Assembly: GCA_018261955.1 (NCBI GenBank)
Contig: JAGTRK010000001.1
Coordinates: 62,001-126,000, forward strand
Length of the DNA: 64,000 nt
Source of the DNA: Burkholderiaceae bacterium
GTDB lineage: Bacteria > Pseudomonadota > Gammaproteobacteria > Burkholderiales > Burkholderiaceae
Direction: 5' to 3'
The notes beneath the pieces are model-generated. The model saw only the letters and a list, made by a program, of their open reading frames with translations, made no database searches and was not told the DNA's origin. Below are positions 46,250-58,334 of the stretch, piece by piece. Both the position numbers and the translations under genes were made by a program. Positions within the stretch are counted from its first letter, which is position 1, and each line of letters starts with the position of its first letter.

Positions 46250-49200
46250 ATGAACCCAAAAGACACTTTTTTCAATTTACAGCACGCTGATGTATCCTCT
46301 GAATCGGCGATTGTGCGTGCAAACATAGGTCAAATCGATTGGTCAACGACCACACGTACGCAGGTTGCGGAACATGCAACTGAGCTGGTCAATGCGGTGC
46401 GCCACAGTCAATCACCCAGTTGGATGCAAGCCATGCTCACTCAGTACCAATTGTCCAATCCCGAGGGGTTGGCGTTGATGAGTTTGGCGGAAGCGATTTT
46501 GCGCGTGCCCGATGTGAGTACACGCATGGCCTTGCTCGAAGACAAAGTGAGTGATCGCAACTGGTCAGCGCATCAAAGCCAATCGGACAGCACCTTGGTC
46601 AATACCGCTACACGCGGGTTGATGTTGCTCGAACAAGTCTTGGACGCGCAACGCAGCGAGGGTGTACTTGGCACGCTCAAAAGTTTGATGAAACGGGTGG
46701 GCGAGCCCGTGATTGACGCAATTTTGGCGCAGATTCTCAAGCAACTCGGCGGTCAATTTGTCTTGGGTCAGACCATGGATTTGGCGTTGAAAGAGGCGCG
46801 TGTGTTGGAAGCCGAGGGCTACACGTATTCCTACGACATGCTTGGCGAGGGCGCGAAAACCCACGCCGATGCGCAACGTTATTGGCAGTCCTATCACGAT
46901 GCGATTGTAAGCATTGGCGCGCGCTGTGTGCACGATGACATCGCGCAAAATCCGGGGATTTCGATTAAGTTATCCGCTTTGCATCCACGCTATGAAGTGG
47001 CGCAGACAACAACGGTTTTGAATGAACTCACACCGCGGGTGCTTGAGTTGGCGCAATTGGCGGCGAAATTCAACATGGGTTTGAACATCGATGCTGAGGA
47101 AGCCGAGCGTTTGGAATTGTCTTTGCAGATTGTGCAGCAATTGATGGCAAGCGATGATTTGGGCGATTGGCGTGGCTTGGGTGTGGTGGTGCAAGGCTAC
47201 AATCCACGCGCATCGGATGTGCTCGAGCATTTGTACGCCTTGGCAAAACAGTATGATCGACACATCATGGTGCGTTTGGTCAAAGGTGCGTATTGGGATG
47301 CTGAAATCAAACGTGCGCAGGTTTTGGGCTTATCTGGGTTCCCTGTGCACACGCGCAAAGCATTTACCGATGTGGCGTATATTGCCAATGCAAAACGTCT
47401 CTTGGGCATGAACGACCGAATCTACGCGCAGTTCGCGACCCACAATGCACACACCGTCTGCGCGGTATTGCGCTTGATTGTCGATTTACCGACATTGCCA
47501 CGTTATGAGTTTCAGCGTTTGCATGGCATGGGGGAAGCACTGCACGAGGTGGCCAAGCGTCAAAACTTTTACCGCTGCCGCATTTACGCACCTGTGGGTC
47601 AGCACCATGATTTGCTGTCGTATTTGGTGCGCCGTTTGCTTGAAAACGGTGCGAACGGTTCATTTGTGCATCAAATTGCCGATGAGACTTTATCGGCTCA
47701 TATCGTGGCACAAGACCCGATTGCACGCGCGCAAAATTTGTTGGAGAGCCAAGACGTCAGTCCCGTTCGCCCTGCTTTTGCGTTGTACACTCAGCGTGCC
47801 AATTCGCAGGGCTTTGATTTATCGGACTCGTTGACCTTGGCACGTTTGCAACACGAGCGTAATGAATTTTGGCGCAGTCGCCCATCATCTGAAGTTTCGG
47901 GCGTGCCGATGCTGCTCAGCCACAATCCAGCGGTCAAAGATGAAGTGGTTGGCGCAGTGCCTTTGACGCTTGCCGAGCAGATTCCTGCGATGAGCCGTGC
48001 GGCGCAAGCGGCACAAACTGCGTGGCAGGCACGTTCAGCGGACGAGCGTTCCAACATAATCAAAAAAATAGCGCATTTATACGAGGAACAGCACAGTGCA
48101 TTGATGGCCTTGCTTACGCGCGAAGCGGGTAAATCGTGGTCAGATGCGGTGGCGGAATTGCGCGAAGCGGTGGACTTTTGTTATTACTATGCCAGTCAAG
48201 CGCAGGCGATGCAACCCACTCCGCAAGCACGCGGGGTGGTGGTGTGTATTTCACCGTGGAATTTTCCTCTGGCGATTTTCACAGGGCAAATTGTCGCCAA
48301 CTTGGTGGTGGGTAATGCGGTGCTCGCCAAGCCCGCTGAACTAACACCGCTGATTGCCGACTACGCGGTGCGCTTGATGCACGAGGCAGGCGTGCCTGCT
48401 GAGGTGTTGCAATTGGCGCAAGGCAAGGGCAGCGAGATTGGGCAGGCACTGGTCGCGCAACCGAGCATCGCAGGCGTGTGTTTCACAGGCTCATTACCGA
48501 CAGCACAACGCATCCACCAAACTTTAGCACAACACGCCGCACCTGATGCGCTGCTGATTGCTGAGACGGGCGGATTGAATGCGATGGTGGTGGACTCAAC
48601 GGCGTTGCCTGAACAAGCGGTGCGCGACATCATCGCCAGCGGTTTTCAAAGCGCGGGGCAACGTTGCTCGGCCTTGCGTTTGTTGTACGTGCAAGTGGAT
48701 ATTTATGAGAAATTGATTGAAATGCTTAAAGGCGCGATGGATGCTTTGGTGATTGGCAATCCTGCGGATTTGTCCACCGATGTCTCACCTGTGATTGATG
48801 CCACGGCACAAAATAAATTACTGGCGTACATCGAACAGAACCGTGCGCGCATTGTTCACCAAGCCCCTGTGCCAAACGAACACGCGCAAAAGGGCTATTT
48901 TGTACCGCCGACCTTGTTGCGTGTCAATCACATGGCGGATTTGGGCGAAGAGCAATTCGGGCCGATTGTGCATGTCGCCACATTTGAGGCGGGTGAATTG
49001 GACAACGTTTTGGGCGAAATCAATGGCTCGGGCTATGGGTTGACTTTGGGCGTGCACACGCGCATCGAGCGACGCGCGCACGAGATTGCCGAACGCGCGC
49101 ATGTGGGTAATATTTATATCAACCGCAATCAAATCGGTGCGGTGGTTGGCGTGCAGCCGTTTGGCGGTTGCGGTTTGTCGGGCACTGGGCCCAAAGCAGG

Positions 49201-49729
49201 GGGCGCGTTGTATTTACGCGCCTTGACCCGCGCGCCTCAAACCACCGAACAGATTGCCCACACGCTGCCGTGGCAAGCGCAGTTGTTGGACAGCCCAACG
49301 GGTGAGTCCAATGCCTATCGAGTGCAAGGGCGCGGGCGAGTATTGTGTTTAGGACCGACAGTGGAAGATGTGCGCACACAAATTCTGACTGCCAGTGCGA
49401 CCAACAACCATGCAATTGTGCCGCATTTGTTGCTTGAGCAAACCTTGTATCGACATCCAGAGTTGACCGAGCACACCCACAGCGCGATTGAGTTGTCCGA
49501 TACCAGTGTGCCTGATTTTTATGATTTTGATGTGGTGGCGTATTTCGCGCCGAGTGCCGATGATGCGCGGGTGCGGGAAATTCGCACGAATTTGGCGAAC
49601 CATGCGGGTGCCATCATTCCATTAGTGACCGATGCGCACAGTATCCATGAGTGGGTGCATGAGTTTCACGTTTGTACCGATACCACGGCGGCGGGTGGCA
49701 ATGCGGAGTTGTTGGCGCACAGTGTTTAG
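46250..49729 (+). CDS. putA: bifunctional proline dehydrogenase / L-glutamate-gamma-semialdehyde dehydrogenase
   Basis: 1159 residues; oxidises proline to glutamate in two steps. The FAD-dependent proline dehydrogenase barrel covers about residues 60-460 ('[21 protein letters not shown]', '[13 protein letters not shown]', '[21 protein letters not shown]'). The aldehyde dehydrogenase covers about 540-1030 ('[19 protein letters not shown]', '[11 protein letters not shown]', and Cys806 in [10 protein letters not shown]). The usual N-terminal ribbon-helix-helix DNA-binding domain of longer PutA proteins is missing. The C-terminal ~120 residues form the lid-like extension. It starts with a GGAG site. 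Confidence 0.96.
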   Translation: MNPKDTFFNLQHADVSSESAIVRANIGQIDWSTTTRTQVAEHATELVNAVRHSQSPSWMQAMLTQYQLSNPEGLALMSLAEAILRVPDVSTRMALLEDKVSDRNWSAHQSQSDSTLVNTATRGLMLLEQVLDAQRSEGVLGTLKSLMKRVGEPVIDAILAQILKQLGGQFVLGQTMDLALKEARVLEAEGYTYSYDMLGEGAKTHADAQRYWQSYHDAIVSIGARCVHDDIAQNPGISIKLSALHPRYEVAQTTTVLNELTPRVLELAQLAAKFNMGLNIDAEEAERLELSLQIVQQLMASDDLGDWRGLGVVVQGYNPRASDVLEHLYALAKQYDRHIMVRLVKGAYWDAEIKRAQVLGLSGFPVHTRKAFTDVAYIANAKRLLGMNDRIYAQFATHNAHTVCAVLRLIVDLPTLPRYEFQRLHGMGEALHEVAKRQNFYRCRIYAPVGQHHDLLSYLVRRLLENGANGSFVHQIADETLSAHIVAQDPIARAQNLLESQDVSPVRPAFALYTQRANSQGFDLSDSLTLARLQHERNEFWRSRPSSEVSGVPMLLSHNPAVKDEVVGAVPLTLAEQIPAMSRAAQAAQTAWQARSADERSNIIKKIAHLYEEQHSALMALLTREAGKSWSDAVAELREAVDFCYYYASQAQAMQPTPQARGVVVCISPWNFPLAIFTGQIVANLVVGNAVLAKPAELTPLIADYAVRLMHEAGVPAEVLQLAQGKGSEIGQALVAQPSIAGVCFTGSLPTAQRIHQTLAQHAAPDALLIAETGGLNAMVVDSTALPEQAVRDIIASGFQSAGQRCSALRLLYVQVDIYEKLIEMLKGAMDALVIGNPADLSTDVSPVIDATAQNKLLAYIEQNRARIVHQAPVPNEHAQKGYFVPPTLLRVNHMADLGEEQFGPIVHVATFEAGELDNVLGEINGSGYGLTLGVHTRIERRAHEIAERAHVGNIYINRNQIGAVVGVQPFGGCGLSGTGPKAGGALYLRALTRAPQTTEQIAHTLPWQAQLLDSPTGESNAYRVQGRGRVLCLGPTVEDVRTQILTASATNNHAIVPHLLLEQTLYRHPELTEHTHSAIELSDTSVPDFYDFDVVAYFAPSADDARVREIRTNLANHAGAIIPLVTDAHSIHEWVHEFHVCTDTTAAGGNAELLAHSV

Positions 49730-49760
49730 TTAAAACCCAGTCTGGGTAGAGTGCGATAAG

Positions 49761-49788
49761 ACAAGGCGCGAACAATTTCGCGCCTTGT
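49761..49788 (+). terminator. hairpin terminator between convergent putA and binding-protein gene
   Basis: ACAAGGCGCG and CGCGCCTTGT perfect 10-bp arms with an 8-base loop, followed by TTTGT. It ends putA, 32 bp after its stop, and probably also serves the convergent livK-like gene. Confidence 0.8.
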
Positions 49789-49803
49789 TTGTATCAAGAT
49801 GAA

Positions 49804-50979
49804 TTACTTGATTTTATCCACAGGCACAAAGGCTTTGCCTTTTTCTTCCAAAATCGTAATCACCGTGTCGGCACGCTCACCATTGGGTTGAAAAGAAATC
49901 GCGCCGCTCAAGCCTTGGGCTTGAATGCCAACCATGGCTTGCGCTACTTTCGCAGCATCGGTGGTTGTGCCCGCTTTTTTGATGGCTTCAACCAAAGTCA
50001 ACACCGCATCGTATGCAAACGGTGAAAAACCTTGAACTTTTTGACCATTGAAGCGTTTTTCAAAGCGTTCTTTGAATGCCATGCCTTCTTTCATTTCAGA
50101 CAAAGGAATGCCTGTGACGGAACAAATGGTTCCTTTGGCCGCATCACCTGCAAGGCTGATGTAGTTGTCCGTGCACACAGCATCAGGCATCAAGAAGGTC
50201 GCCGTGATGCCGAGTTCACGCGCTTGTTTGGCAAAGGTCGCGGCGGTGTCATCCAAACCGCCCCACATCAAGCCATCCGCGCCAGAGGCTTTGGCTTTGG
50301 TGAGCACGGCTTTAAAATCGGTGGTTTTATCGGTGGCTGATTCACGCGAAACAATTTCGATGCCCAATTCGCGGGCTTTTTTCTCAACTTGATCGGCCAT
50401 GCCTTTACCATAGGTGGTGGCATCGTCCACAATCGCCAGCTTTTTCAAACCTTTTTTGTTGGCATACACTGCCAACGCGGGGCCTTGCATGCCATCGTGC
50501 GCGACCATGCGATAGACCGAAGTCACACCATTGGCGGTTTTCGGCGACTTAATCGTTACATCGGGATTGGTCGCGCTCGGGGTGATTTGCACCACATTGG
50601 CTTTGGCATAAATTGGGTTCGCCGCCATGCTCACGCCCGAGTTGTAATGCCCAACTACGGCGATGATGGTTTTGTTGTCGGTGATTTTTTGCGCGACAAT
50701 CGTGCCCTGTTTGGCATCTGCGGCATCGTCCTCTGAGATTAAATCGATGAGGTATTTTTTACCACCCACATCCACGCCACCTTTGGCATTGATTTCTTCG
50801 ACCGCCAAGCGTGCGCCTGATTCATTGTCTTTACCCGCATTGGCTGTGCCGCCTGAGAGCGGACTTGCGCTGGCGATGTGAATGACATTGTCGCTTGCCG
50901 ACGTACCTTTTGAACAAGCCGTCAATGCCAAACCAGATACCGCGAGTGCTGCAACCATCAAAGATAATTGTTTGTTCAT
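49804..50979 (-). CDS. branched-chain amino acid ABC transporter substrate-binding lipoprotein
   Basis: 391 residues. A lipoprotein signal (MNKQLSLMVAALAVSGLALTAC, Cys22) is followed by a Leu/Ile/Val-binding periplasmic-binding fold: 'IHIASASPLSGGTANAGKDNESGARLAVEEINAKGG', 'AVVGHYNSGVSMAANPIYAKANVVQITPSATNP', 'VYRMVAHDGMQGPALAVY'. The ligand is likely a branched-chain or other hydrophobic amino acid. Permease and ATPase genes are not adjacent, so this is an orphan binding protein. Its position beside putA hints at proline or amino-acid uptake, but that is unproven. Confidence 0.88.
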   Translation of the reverse strand: MNKQLSLMVAALAVSGLALTACSKGTSASDNVIHIASASPLSGGTANAGKDNESGARLAVEEINAKGGVDVGGKKYLIDLISEDDAADAKQGTIVAQKITDNKTIIAVVGHYNSGVSMAANPIYAKANVVQITPSATNPDVTIKSPKTANGVTSVYRMVAHDGMQGPALAVYANKKGLKKLAIVDDATTYGKGMADQVEKKARELGIEIVSRESATDKTTDFKAVLTKAKASGADGLMWGGLDDTAATFAKQARELGITATFLMPDAVCTDNYISLAGDAAKGTICSVTGIPLSEMKEGMAFKERFEKRFNGQKVQGFSPFAYDAVLTLVEAIKKAGTTTDAAKVAQAMVGIQAQGLSGAISFQPNGERADTVITILEEKGKAFVPVDKIK

Positions 50980-51164
50980 GTTTATCTCCTATTTTTTTGT
51001 TTTAAAAATAACGCGTTGGCGGCGTTATAGCGAAAGAGTGTACTCCTGAAATTCGCGAATAAACAGAACAATTGCCCCTCTGCGCTGGGTTTTTTTGGTG
51101 CGGCGCAACAAGACCGCACCGTTTGCGTTGAGCGGTTTGAGAAGTTGCGTGGGGGTTTGAAATA

Positions 51165-51959
51165 TTATTGGCTTTCAGAGCATAGACAGGGCTTGCCGTC
51201 TTTGAATACCCTGAATTCGTGCTTGCTCATTTTGTGCCAGACCTCATCATCGGTCAGCGGCTGAGTGGCAATCACCGCAACGCGGTCGTCAACCGTGGTG
51301 TGTTGGGCAAAATCAATCATCACATCCGCATCCATGAGGTGCGCAGTGGTGAATGGGTATTCACGCACGATATAGTATAGGTTGGTGGAGCAATGCGCCC
51401 ATAGGGCTTGACCATTGGACAAGCAAAAATTAAATGTGCCGTGTGCCGCAATCGCAGGCACGATGTCAGAGAGGGTTTTGGAAATCTGCGCAATGCTCGG
51501 TGGGTTTTGCGCGCTTGCTGTAGGATGCGCATCGCGTAATTTTTGTAGCAGGGTACAAAACGCCATCTCGCTGTCAGTCGAACCAACGGGCTGGTAAATA
51601 CTGTGTGGGTCGTGTGTAAAGTCGAGTAAATTGCCGTTGTGCGCAAACACCCAATGTCGCCCCCACAACTCGCGCACGAATGGATGACAGTTCTCCAAAT
51701 TCACATCGCCCTGCGTGGCTTTGCGTATGTGCGCAATCACATTGAGCGACTTAATCGGGTAGGCGCGCACCAAGTCTGCCACGGGCGAAGCAATCGATGG
51801 TTCGCTGTCAATCAGCAGACGACACGCGCGGTCTTCAAAAAACGCAATCCCCCAACCATCGGAATGGTGATCAGTCATACCGCCACGTTTGGCAAAACCT
51901 TCAAACGAGAAAACAATATCGGTCGGTGTGTTGCAATTCATTCCCAATAATTGGCACAT
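51165..51959 (-). CDS. class II glutamine amidotransferase (YafJ-like)
   Basis: 264 residues from ATG 51959. Met removal exposes the N-terminal nucleophile Cys2 (MCQLLGMN), as Ntn-type amidotransferases need; the longer frame to 52004 would block this. Further motifs are '[18 protein letters not shown]', '[19 protein letters not shown]' and '[12 protein letters not shown]', which resemble the glutaminase domain of GlmS/GltB. No synthase domain is attached. Such stand-alone proteins (YafJ) are putative amidotransferases of unknown acceptor. The AGGAGG upstream supports the start. Confidence 0.88.
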   Translation of the reverse strand: MCQLLGMNCNTPTDIVFSFEGFAKRGGMTDHHSDGWGIAFFEDRACRLLIDSEPSIASPVADLVRAYPIKSLNVIAHIRKATQGDVNLENCHPFVRELWGRHWVFAHNGNLLDFTHDPHSIYQPVGSTDSEMAFCTLLQKLRDAHPTASAQNPPSIAQISKTLSDIVPAIAAHGTFNFCLSNGQALWAHCSTNLYYIVREYPFTTAHLMDADVMIDFAQHTTVDDRVAVIATQPLTDDEVWHKMSKHEFRVFKDGKPCLCSESQ

Positions 51960-52087
51960 ACTTTTCTCAACCTCCTCAATTTCAGCGCAAAAAACCGATT
52001 TCATCCCTTTGCGGCAGTAATTCCCTTAAAATAGCGTTCAATTCTAACCCAAACTTTTGCACCCGCATGGTTTTTTTCGGTACATTT

Positions 52088-53137
52088 ATGAACTCAATTG
52101 AACTGATTGCCCCCGATGACTGGCACATCCATTTGCGTGATGATGCCGCGTTGCGCGTGACCGTACCGCACGCCGCACGCCAATTTGCCCGCGCGATTGT
52201 CATGCCGAATTTAAAACCACCTGTCACCACAGCGGCGCAAGCGCGCGCATACGCTGAGCGCATTTTGGCACATGTGCCTGCGGGCGTGGATTTTCAACCT
52301 TTGATGACGCTGTATTTGACCGATAAAACCAGCGCGCAAGACATTCAAGATGCGGTGAACGATGGTTGGGTCAAAGCGGTGAAATTGTATCCCGCAGGCG
52401 CGACCACCAATTCTGATGCGGGCGTGACCGATTTGGCACGCTGCGCAGTTGCGTTGGAAAAAATGCAGGACTTGGGCTTGCCTTTGTTGGTACACGGCGA
52501 GGTGACGGATGCACAGATTGATATTTTTGACCGTGAAGCGGTGTTCATCGAGCGGGTACTCAAACCTTTGCGGGCGCAATATCCCCGTTTAAAAATCGTG
52601 ATGGAACACATCACCACGGCGCAGGCGGCCGAGTATGTGGCGCAAGCGGATGCCTACACCGCCGCCACCATCACCGCGCATCATTTATTGTATAACCGCA
52701 ATGCAATGTTGGTCGGCGGGGTTCGTCCGCATTATTATTGTTTGCCGATTTTAAAGCGCGAAAGCCATCGTCAGGCTCTGCTCAAAGCGGCGATTTCGGA
52801 TTCTGGCAAGTTTTTCCTCGGCACGGACAGCGCGCCCCATGCGCAGGACACCAAAGAAACAGCGTGTGGTTGTGCGGGTTGCTACACTGCGTCACATGCC
52901 TTGGAGTTGTACGCTACGGCGTTTGCCAGTGTGAACGCACTCGATAAACTCGAAGCCTTCGCCAGTATCAATGGAGCAAAGTTTTACGGTTTATCTGTGA
53001 ATACACACACAGTGCGTCTGAACGCAAGCCCTCAAACGCTACCTAGCGCGTTTGATTATTTGGATGGTGCGCAACTCGTGCCTTTGAACGCTGGCGAAAC
53101 ATTGGCTTGGACTTTTCAAGAGGCTTTAGACCGATGA
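52088..53137 (+). CDS. pyrC: dihydroorotase
   Basis: 349 residues from ATG 52088, the usual type II dihydroorotase length; the open frame extends about 290 bases upstream without a ribosome site. Closes carbamoyl-aspartate to dihydroorotate in pyrimidine synthesis. The metal site begins '[14 protein letters not shown]'. The carboxylated lysine lies in '[19 protein letters not shown]'. '[14 protein letters not shown]' and '[21 protein letters not shown]' complete the zinc ligands and catalytic Asp. It overlaps the next gene by 4 bp (ATGA). Confidence 0.95.
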   Translation: MNSIELIAPDDWHIHLRDDAALRVTVPHAARQFARAIVMPNLKPPVTTAAQARAYAERILAHVPAGVDFQPLMTLYLTDKTSAQDIQDAVNDGWVKAVKLYPAGATTNSDAGVTDLARCAVALEKMQDLGLPLLVHGEVTDAQIDIFDREAVFIERVLKPLRAQYPRLKIVMEHITTAQAAEYVAQADAYTAATITAHHLLYNRNAMLVGGVRPHYYCLPILKRESHRQALLKAAISDSGKFFLGTDSAPHAQDTKETACGCAGCYTASHALELYATAFASVNALDKLEAFASINGAKFYGLSVNTHTVRLNASPQTLPSAFDYLDGAQLVPLNAGETLAWTFQEALDR

Positions 53138-53319
53138 TGCGTCTATTTTGGATGGTCTGTTTGGCAACGTCTTTGCTCACAGGCTGTGCGGTGATTTCGG
53201 TTGCCGATGCGGCGACCTCTTTGGCAGTTGGCGTAGTCAAAACCACAGTAAAAATCGCGGGTGCTGTGGTGGATGTGGCGATTCCTGATGAAGATACTGA
53301 GGAAAATCCTGCGAAATAA
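53134..53319 (+). CDS. small lipoprotein
   Basis: 61 residues with a lipoprotein signal ([18 protein letters not shown], lipobox LLTGC). The mature part '[36 protein letters not shown]' is a short hydrophobic/Val-Ala repeat with an acidic end. It resembles the small NF038104-type lipoprotein family from memory (low certainty on the name). Its ATG overlaps the pyrC stop, so it is translationally coupled. Function unknown; it would sit in the periplasm or outer membrane. Confidence 0.72.
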   Translation: MMRLFWMVCLATSLLTGCAVISVADAATSLAVGVVKTTVKIAGAVVDVAIPDEDTEENPAK

Positions 53320-53350
53320 TTTGAACCCCTTTGGTTGAAAATTTTTGCTC

Positions 53351-54253
53351 ATGGACACAAACGTCCCACTTGTTGCGCTGTCTCGCGCCGATGTTGAAAA
53401 ACTGTCGTGGTCTGCCCCTTGGTTGACCCATCTTGGCGCGCGTTTTGCGCAAGACACACCAACACTGTGGTCATCCAGTATGGATACACGCTCGGCGTTG
53501 AATTTTGCGGTGGCGATTTTGCGTGCGCATGGTTTGCCGATGAAAACGGGTTTGGGGGAAAAACTCAAATTCATTCCCCAAGAAAACTTGCCCCGTGCCC
53601 GTGCGTATGAAGAGCACATTGCGCTCACGGGCGGTGTGCCAACGCGTTTAAATTTGCATGATTTTTTCAATGCCTGTGTGTGGTTGACGTTTCCGCTTAC
53701 CAAAGCCATGCTCAATGCCCGCCAATACGAGCAGATTCAAATGCATGGGGTACAAGACAAACGCGGTATGGCGCGCGATGCTTTGACCTTGTTTGATGAA
53801 AATGCTGCGATTTTGGTGACCAGCGACACACAGATTGCCAACGCATTGCGGCGATTTGATTGGCAAAATGCTTTGGTCGCACCACGTGATTTGTGGGACG
53901 ATCCATTCAATCCGCACCCCAAAGCGCGCGCGGCGGTTTATTTGCTGGGTCATGCTTTGATGGATAAATTGACCGAACCTCGTAAAAATATGTGCGCGCA
54001 CACATGGGTGGTCTTGGTCAAAGACGAATGGTTCGCCATGAATTTGGTAGCGCGCATGGCGGATTTGGATACGCGCTTATCCACACAACTGAAACACCAC
54101 AATTTTCACACCCGCGATTTTTGCCCGCTGCCTATTTTGGGCATCCCCTATTTTTGGCAAGACAATCGTGATGCCACGTTTTATAATGACGCGAGCGTTT
54201 TTCGCGCAGGGCGTTTGCGCAAAAAAACCGAATTTATCCAACACCACACGTAA
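53351..54253 (+). CDS. DUF3025 domain-containing protein
   Basis: 300 residues from ATG 53351 (an in-frame TTG at 53345 is unlikely). The conserved 'GVPTRLNLHDFFNACVWLTFPLTKAMLNARQ' and 'RNMCAHTWVVL'-like pattern with 'FNPHPKARAAVYLLGHALMDKL' mark DUF3025, a proteobacterial family of unknown function. There is no signal peptide. It lies between the lipoprotein and argJ in the same direction, 18 bp before argJ, and is probably co-transcribed. Confidence 0.85.
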   Translation: MDTNVPLVALSRADVEKLSWSAPWLTHLGARFAQDTPTLWSSSMDTRSALNFAVAILRAHGLPMKTGLGEKLKFIPQENLPRARAYEEHIALTGGVPTRLNLHDFFNACVWLTFPLTKAMLNARQYEQIQMHGVQDKRGMARDALTLFDENAAILVTSDTQIANALRRFDWQNALVAPRDLWDDPFNPHPKARAAVYLLGHALMDKLTEPRKNMCAHTWVVLVKDEWFAMNLVARMADLDTRLSTQLKHHNFHTRDFCPLPILGIPYFWQDNRDATFYNDASVFRAGRLRKKTEFIQHHT

Positions 54254-54271
54254 AACCACGGGGACAACTTA

Positions 54272-55495
54272 ATGGCAGTCAATTTTCCACAAATCACGGC
54301 AGAACAACTCAAACCCATTGCGGGCGTGCAATTGGGTTTTGCACAGGCAGGCATACGCAAAGCCGAGCGCAAAGACCTACTGGTGATTACCGTGCCTGAT
54401 GGCGCGAGCGTATCGGGCGTGTTTACCAAAAACGCATTTTGCGCTGCGCCTGTGACGGTGTGTAAACGCCATTTAGAATTGAACCACGGCATTCGCGCAT
54501 TGGTCATCAACACCGGCTGTGCCAATGCAGGCACGGGTGCACAAGGGATGGACGACGCACAAAAAACCTGTGCCGAATTGGCTCAACGCTTGAAACTCAA
54601 AGACAGTCAGATCTTGCCTTTCTCAACAGGCGTGATACTCGAAAATCTACCGATGGAGCGATTGATTGCGGGTTTAAACCCTGCGATTGAAAATCTGCGA
54701 GAGGACAATTGGCTCAACGCCGCACAAGCGATTATGACCACCGACACCTTGCCCAAAGCGGTCAGCCGTCAAATTCAACTCAAAGGCAAAACCATCACCC
54801 TCACAGGCATCTCTAAAGGCGCGGGCATGATTAAGCCGAATATGGCGACCATGCTGGGCTTTGTCGCGACCGACGTGGCGATTGCACAGCAGGACTTGGA
54901 TGCGCTCGTGCGCCAAGTGACCGATCAGTCCTTTAATTGCATCACTATTGATGGTGACACCTCGACCAACGACTCGTTTATCGTCATGGCGAGCGGCACG
55001 AGCCAAGTGCACATTGCGCCAAGCCAGCCTGAGTATGTGACCTTTGTGCAAGCCCTGACAGAAGTGGCACAAGAACTCGCGCAACTCATCGTGCGCGATG
55101 GCGAAGGCGCGACCAAATTCATCAGCATTGTGGTGGAAAACGCTCATGATGTGGCAGAGGCAAAAACCGTTGCTTACAGCGTGGCGCATTCACCCTTGGT
55201 CAAGACCGCATTTTTTGCCTCAGATCCAAATTTAGGGCGTATCCTCGCCGCGATTGGCTACGCGGATGTGGCGGACTTGGACGTGAATGCCATTGATGTG
55301 TATTTGGACAATGTTTATGTCGCCACGGCAGGAGGGCGACACCCTGAGTACACTGAGGCAGCAGGACAAGCGGTGATGAACCAAGCAGAAATCACCGTGC
55401 GCATCGTGCTCAATCGTGGCGATGCAAATGCGACGGTGTGGACCTGTGATTTGTCACACGAATATGTGAGCATCAATGCGGACTATCGTTCATAG
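54272..55495 (+). CDS. argJ: bifunctional ornithine acetyltransferase / N-acetylglutamate synthase
   Basis: 407 residues. Recycles the acetyl group from N-acetylornithine to glutamate in arginine synthesis. The proenzyme self-cleaves at Ala-Thr in '[12 protein letters not shown]'; an earlier Thr-rich loop is '[17 protein letters not shown]' and the family's '[11 protein letters not shown]' precedes it. The C-terminal 'NADYRS' is typical. Whether it also acts on acetyl-CoA (the synthase activity) cannot be told from sequence. argB is elsewhere (3.7 kb). A hairpin terminator follows. Confidence 0.95.
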   Translation: MAVNFPQITAEQLKPIAGVQLGFAQAGIRKAERKDLLVITVPDGASVSGVFTKNAFCAAPVTVCKRHLELNHGIRALVINTGCANAGTGAQGMDDAQKTCAELAQRLKLKDSQILPFSTGVILENLPMERLIAGLNPAIENLREDNWLNAAQAIMTTDTLPKAVSRQIQLKGKTITLTGISKGAGMIKPNMATMLGFVATDVAIAQQDLDALVRQVTDQSFNCITIDGDTSTNDSFIVMASGTSQVHIAPSQPEYVTFVQALTEVAQELAQLIVRDGEGATKFISIVVENAHDVAEAKTVAYSVAHSPLVKTAFFASDPNLGRILAAIGYADVADLDVNAIDVYLDNVYVATAGGRHPEYTEAAGQAVMNQAEITVRIVLNRGDANATVWTCDLSHEYVSINADYRS

Positions 55496-55529
55496 TTCGC
55501 TTAATAAACACTCAAATAAGCACCCAAAA

Positions 55530-55560
55530 CTTTGACCTCAATTAAACATTGAGGTCAAAG
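55530..55560. terminator. bidirectional hairpin terminator between argJ and clpB
   Basis: Perfect 13-bp arms CTTTGACCTCAAT and ATTGAGGTCAAAG around a 5-base loop, in the 82-bp gap between the convergent argJ and clpB genes. It lacks a long T-tract, but position and strength fit. Confidence 0.75.
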
Positions 55561-55577
55561 CCATGTGTCATCGGGCA

Positions 55578-58163
55578 TCATTCAAACACAAATTGCCCGT
55601 CGCGATAATCGACATTGACCGTTGCGTTCGGGCCATACTGTCCCGCTAAAATCGCCCGTGCCAATGGGTTTTCAATGTATTGGCTGATTGCGCGTTTGAG
55701 CGGACGTGCGCCATAGGCAGGGTCAAACCCTTCTTTGGCAATCGCAGCCACCGCAACATCCGATACATTCAAAATCATGTCTTGTTCAGCCAAGCGTTGC
55801 GCCAAACGGTGCAATTGGATTTTCGCAATGCCTTGAATGTTCTCTGCGCTCAAGCCGTGGAACACCACCACTTCATCAATCCGATTGATAAACTCTGGAC
55901 GGAAATAGTGTTTGACCTCTTCCATCACCGCAATGGCAATCGCATCATCGGGCGTGCCCGCTTCAGCCAAGCGCGCAATTTCGCTCGAGCCCAAGTTTGA
56001 GGTCATCACCATCACCGTGTTTTTAAAGTCCACCGTGCGTCCTTGACCATCGGTCATGCGCCCATCGTCCAACGCTTGTAGCAAGACGTTGAACACATCG
56101 GGATGCGCTTTTTCCACTTCGTCAAACAGTATCACGCTGTAGGGTTTGCGACGTACTTGCTCGGTTAAATAACCGCCTGCTTCGTAGCCGACATAGCCTG
56201 GAGGCGCGCCAATCAGACGTGCAACCGAATGTTTTTCCATATATTCCGACATATCGATGCGAATCAAATGGTCTTCGGAGTCAAACAAAAACTGCGCCAA
56301 GGCTTTGCACAACTCAGTTTTACCCACGCCCGTTGAACCGAGGAACAAGAATGAACCATAGGGTTTATTCGGGTCGGACAAACCTGCACGCGAACGGGTG
56401 ATGACATCGGCGACTCTGTCGACTGCTTCGTTCTGCCCCACCACGCGTTGGTGTAAATGTTCTGCCATTGCCAACAGTTTTTCGCGCTCGCCTTGCAGCA
56501 TTTTGGACACAGGAATCCCTGTCGCGCGACTGACCACTTCGGCAATTTCATCCACACCGACTTGGGTTTTCAATAGGCGCGGTTTGTCCTGCGCGCTTTG
56601 CTCCGCTTGCTCGGTTTTCGCCAATTGCTGTTCCAATTCGGGCAACTTACCGTATTGAATTTCCGCGACCTTATCGAGTTTGCCTTGGCGTTGCAGTTCA
56701 GTCATTTCGCCACGCAGCGCATCAATTTGCTCTTTGATGTGCGCGCTGCCTTGCGCTTGTGATTTTTCGGTGCGCCAGACTTCTTCGAGTTCTGCCAGTT
56801 CTTTTTCCAAATCTTTGATTTCAGATTCAATGATACCCAAGCGTGCTTTGGAGGCATCGTCTTTCTCGCGTTTGACTGCTTCGCGTTCAATTTTCAACTG
56901 AATCAAACGGCGATCGAGCTTGTCCAAAACCTCGGGTTTGGAATCAATTTCAATCTTAATGCGTGCCGCCGCTTCATCAATCAAGTCAATCGCTTTATCG
57001 GGTAAAAAGCGGTCGGTGATGTAGCGGTGCGACAAAGTCGCCGCCGCCACAATCGCAGGGTCGGTAATTTCCACGCCGTGGTGCACTTCGTATTTTTCTT
57101 GCAAACCGCGCAAAATCGCAATCGTTGATTCCACGCTTGGCTCGTCCACCATGACTTTTTGGAAACGACGCTCGAGTGCCGCATCTTTTTCGAGTGACTC
57201 GCGGTATTCGTTTAAAGTGGTCGCGCCAATGCAATGCAAATCGCCGCGTGCCAAGGCAGGCTTGAGCATATTGCCTGCGTCAATCGAGCCTTCGGCTTTA
57301 CCCGCACCGACCATCGTATGAATTTCATCGATGAACATGATGGTTTGCCCCGCGTCTTGCTCAACCTCGTTGAGCACCGCTTTTAAACGTTCCTCAAAAT
57401 CCCCGCGGTATTTCGCACCCGCCAACAAGGCCGCCATATCGAGCACCAAGATGCGTTTGCTTTTCAAACTGTCAGGTACTTCGCCATTGACAATGCGCTG
57501 CGCCAAGCCTTCTACAATCGCGGTTTTACCCACGCCGGGTTCACCAATCAACACGGGGTTGTTTTTACTGCGGCGTTGCAAAATTTGAATCGTGCGGCGA
57601 ATTTCATCATCGCGTCCAATCACGGGGTCGAGTTTGCCCTCGCGCGCTCGTGCAGTGAGGTCTAAAGTATACTTTTTTAGCGCTTCACGCGTATTTTCAG
57701 CATTTGGATTGTCCACATTTTTCCCCTTACGGATGCTTTCAATGGCAGCGAGCAGGGTTTTTTCGTTCAGGCCCAAGCCATTTAAGGATTTTTTCAAAGA
57801 ATGACGGCTTTTGTCATCGACCAGCGCCAACAAAAACATTTCCGAGGCCACATAACTGTCGCCATAGGCTTGTGCATGCTGTTCCGCACGCCCAATGGTT
57901 TGTACCAGTTCTGACGAGAGCATGGGTAGCCCCGATTCGGCCACGGTCGGTAAATTCGCCAAAGCCTCTTTAAGGATGGCACGCACACGCGCTAAATCAA
58001 CGCCCGCGTAACGCAATAGGGCAGGCACACTGCTATCTAAATCTTCGACCATGGCCGAGAGTACATGCGCCGCATCAATCGAGGCATTGGATTGTTCAGA
58101 CGCGAGCGATTGCGCGCGCTGCAAAGCAGTTTGAAAACTGCTGGTGAGTTTTTCTAAATTCAT
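55578..58163 (-). CDS. clpB: ATP-dependent disaggregase ClpB
   Basis: 861 residues. A Hsp100 chaperone that pulls proteins out of aggregates with DnaK. The N-terminal domain starts '[19 protein letters not shown]'. NBD1 has Walker [10 protein letters not shown] and NBD2 Walker [10 protein letters not shown]. Between them lies the long coiled-coil M domain ('[49 protein letters not shown]', about 410-520). That M domain distinguishes it from ClpA. A sigma-32-like promoter lies about 50-80 bp upstream. Confidence 0.97.
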   Translation of the reverse strand: MNLEKLTSSFQTALQRAQSLASEQSNASIDAAHVLSAMVEDLDSSVPALLRYAGVDLARVRAILKEALANLPTVAESGLPMLSSELVQTIGRAEQHAQAYGDSYVASEMFLLALVDDKSRHSLKKSLNGLGLNEKTLLAAIESIRKGKNVDNPNAENTREALKKYTLDLTARAREGKLDPVIGRDDEIRRTIQILQRRSKNNPVLIGEPGVGKTAIVEGLAQRIVNGEVPDSLKSKRILVLDMAALLAGAKYRGDFEERLKAVLNEVEQDAGQTIMFIDEIHTMVGAGKAEGSIDAGNMLKPALARGDLHCIGATTLNEYRESLEKDAALERRFQKVMVDEPSVESTIAILRGLQEKYEVHHGVEITDPAIVAAATLSHRYITDRFLPDKAIDLIDEAAARIKIEIDSKPEVLDKLDRRLIQLKIEREAVKREKDDASKARLGIIESEIKDLEKELAELEEVWRTEKSQAQGSAHIKEQIDALRGEMTELQRQGKLDKVAEIQYGKLPELEQQLAKTEQAEQSAQDKPRLLKTQVGVDEIAEVVSRATGIPVSKMLQGEREKLLAMAEHLHQRVVGQNEAVDRVADVITRSRAGLSDPNKPYGSFLFLGSTGVGKTELCKALAQFLFDSEDHLIRIDMSEYMEKHSVARLIGAPPGYVGYEAGGYLTEQVRRKPYSVILFDEVEKAHPDVFNVLLQALDDGRMTDGQGRTVDFKNTVMVMTSNLGSSEIARLAEAGTPDDAIAIAVMEEVKHYFRPEFINRIDEVVVFHGLSAENIQGIAKIQLHRLAQRLAEQDMILNVSDVAVAAIAKEGFDPAYGARPLKRAISQYIENPLARAILAGQYGPNATVNVDYRDGQFVFE

Positions 58164-58213
58164 TTAGAGCACCCCTTTCATCATCAGGCGATACATTCTG
58201 CCTGCACTGACCT

Positions 58214-58241
58214 ATAAGTTTGGGACGAGGTGGTGAATTTC
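58214..58241 (-). promoter_or_regulatory. sigma-32-like heat-shock promoter for clpB
   Basis: On the minus strand TTGAAA (58241-58236) is followed 13 bases later by CCCAAACTT (58222-58214). That is close to the sigma-32 consensus (CTTGAAA-n13-17-CCCATnT), and it lies 50 bp upstream of the clpB start. Confidence 0.6.
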
Positions 58242-58334
58242 AATAGGCGATATGATAGAGATGATCATTGCCCTTAAAACTCGGGTAATCTTGGTTCGAT
58301 TGTTTTTATGGCAAAACTTTTTGAGTCAGTATAT

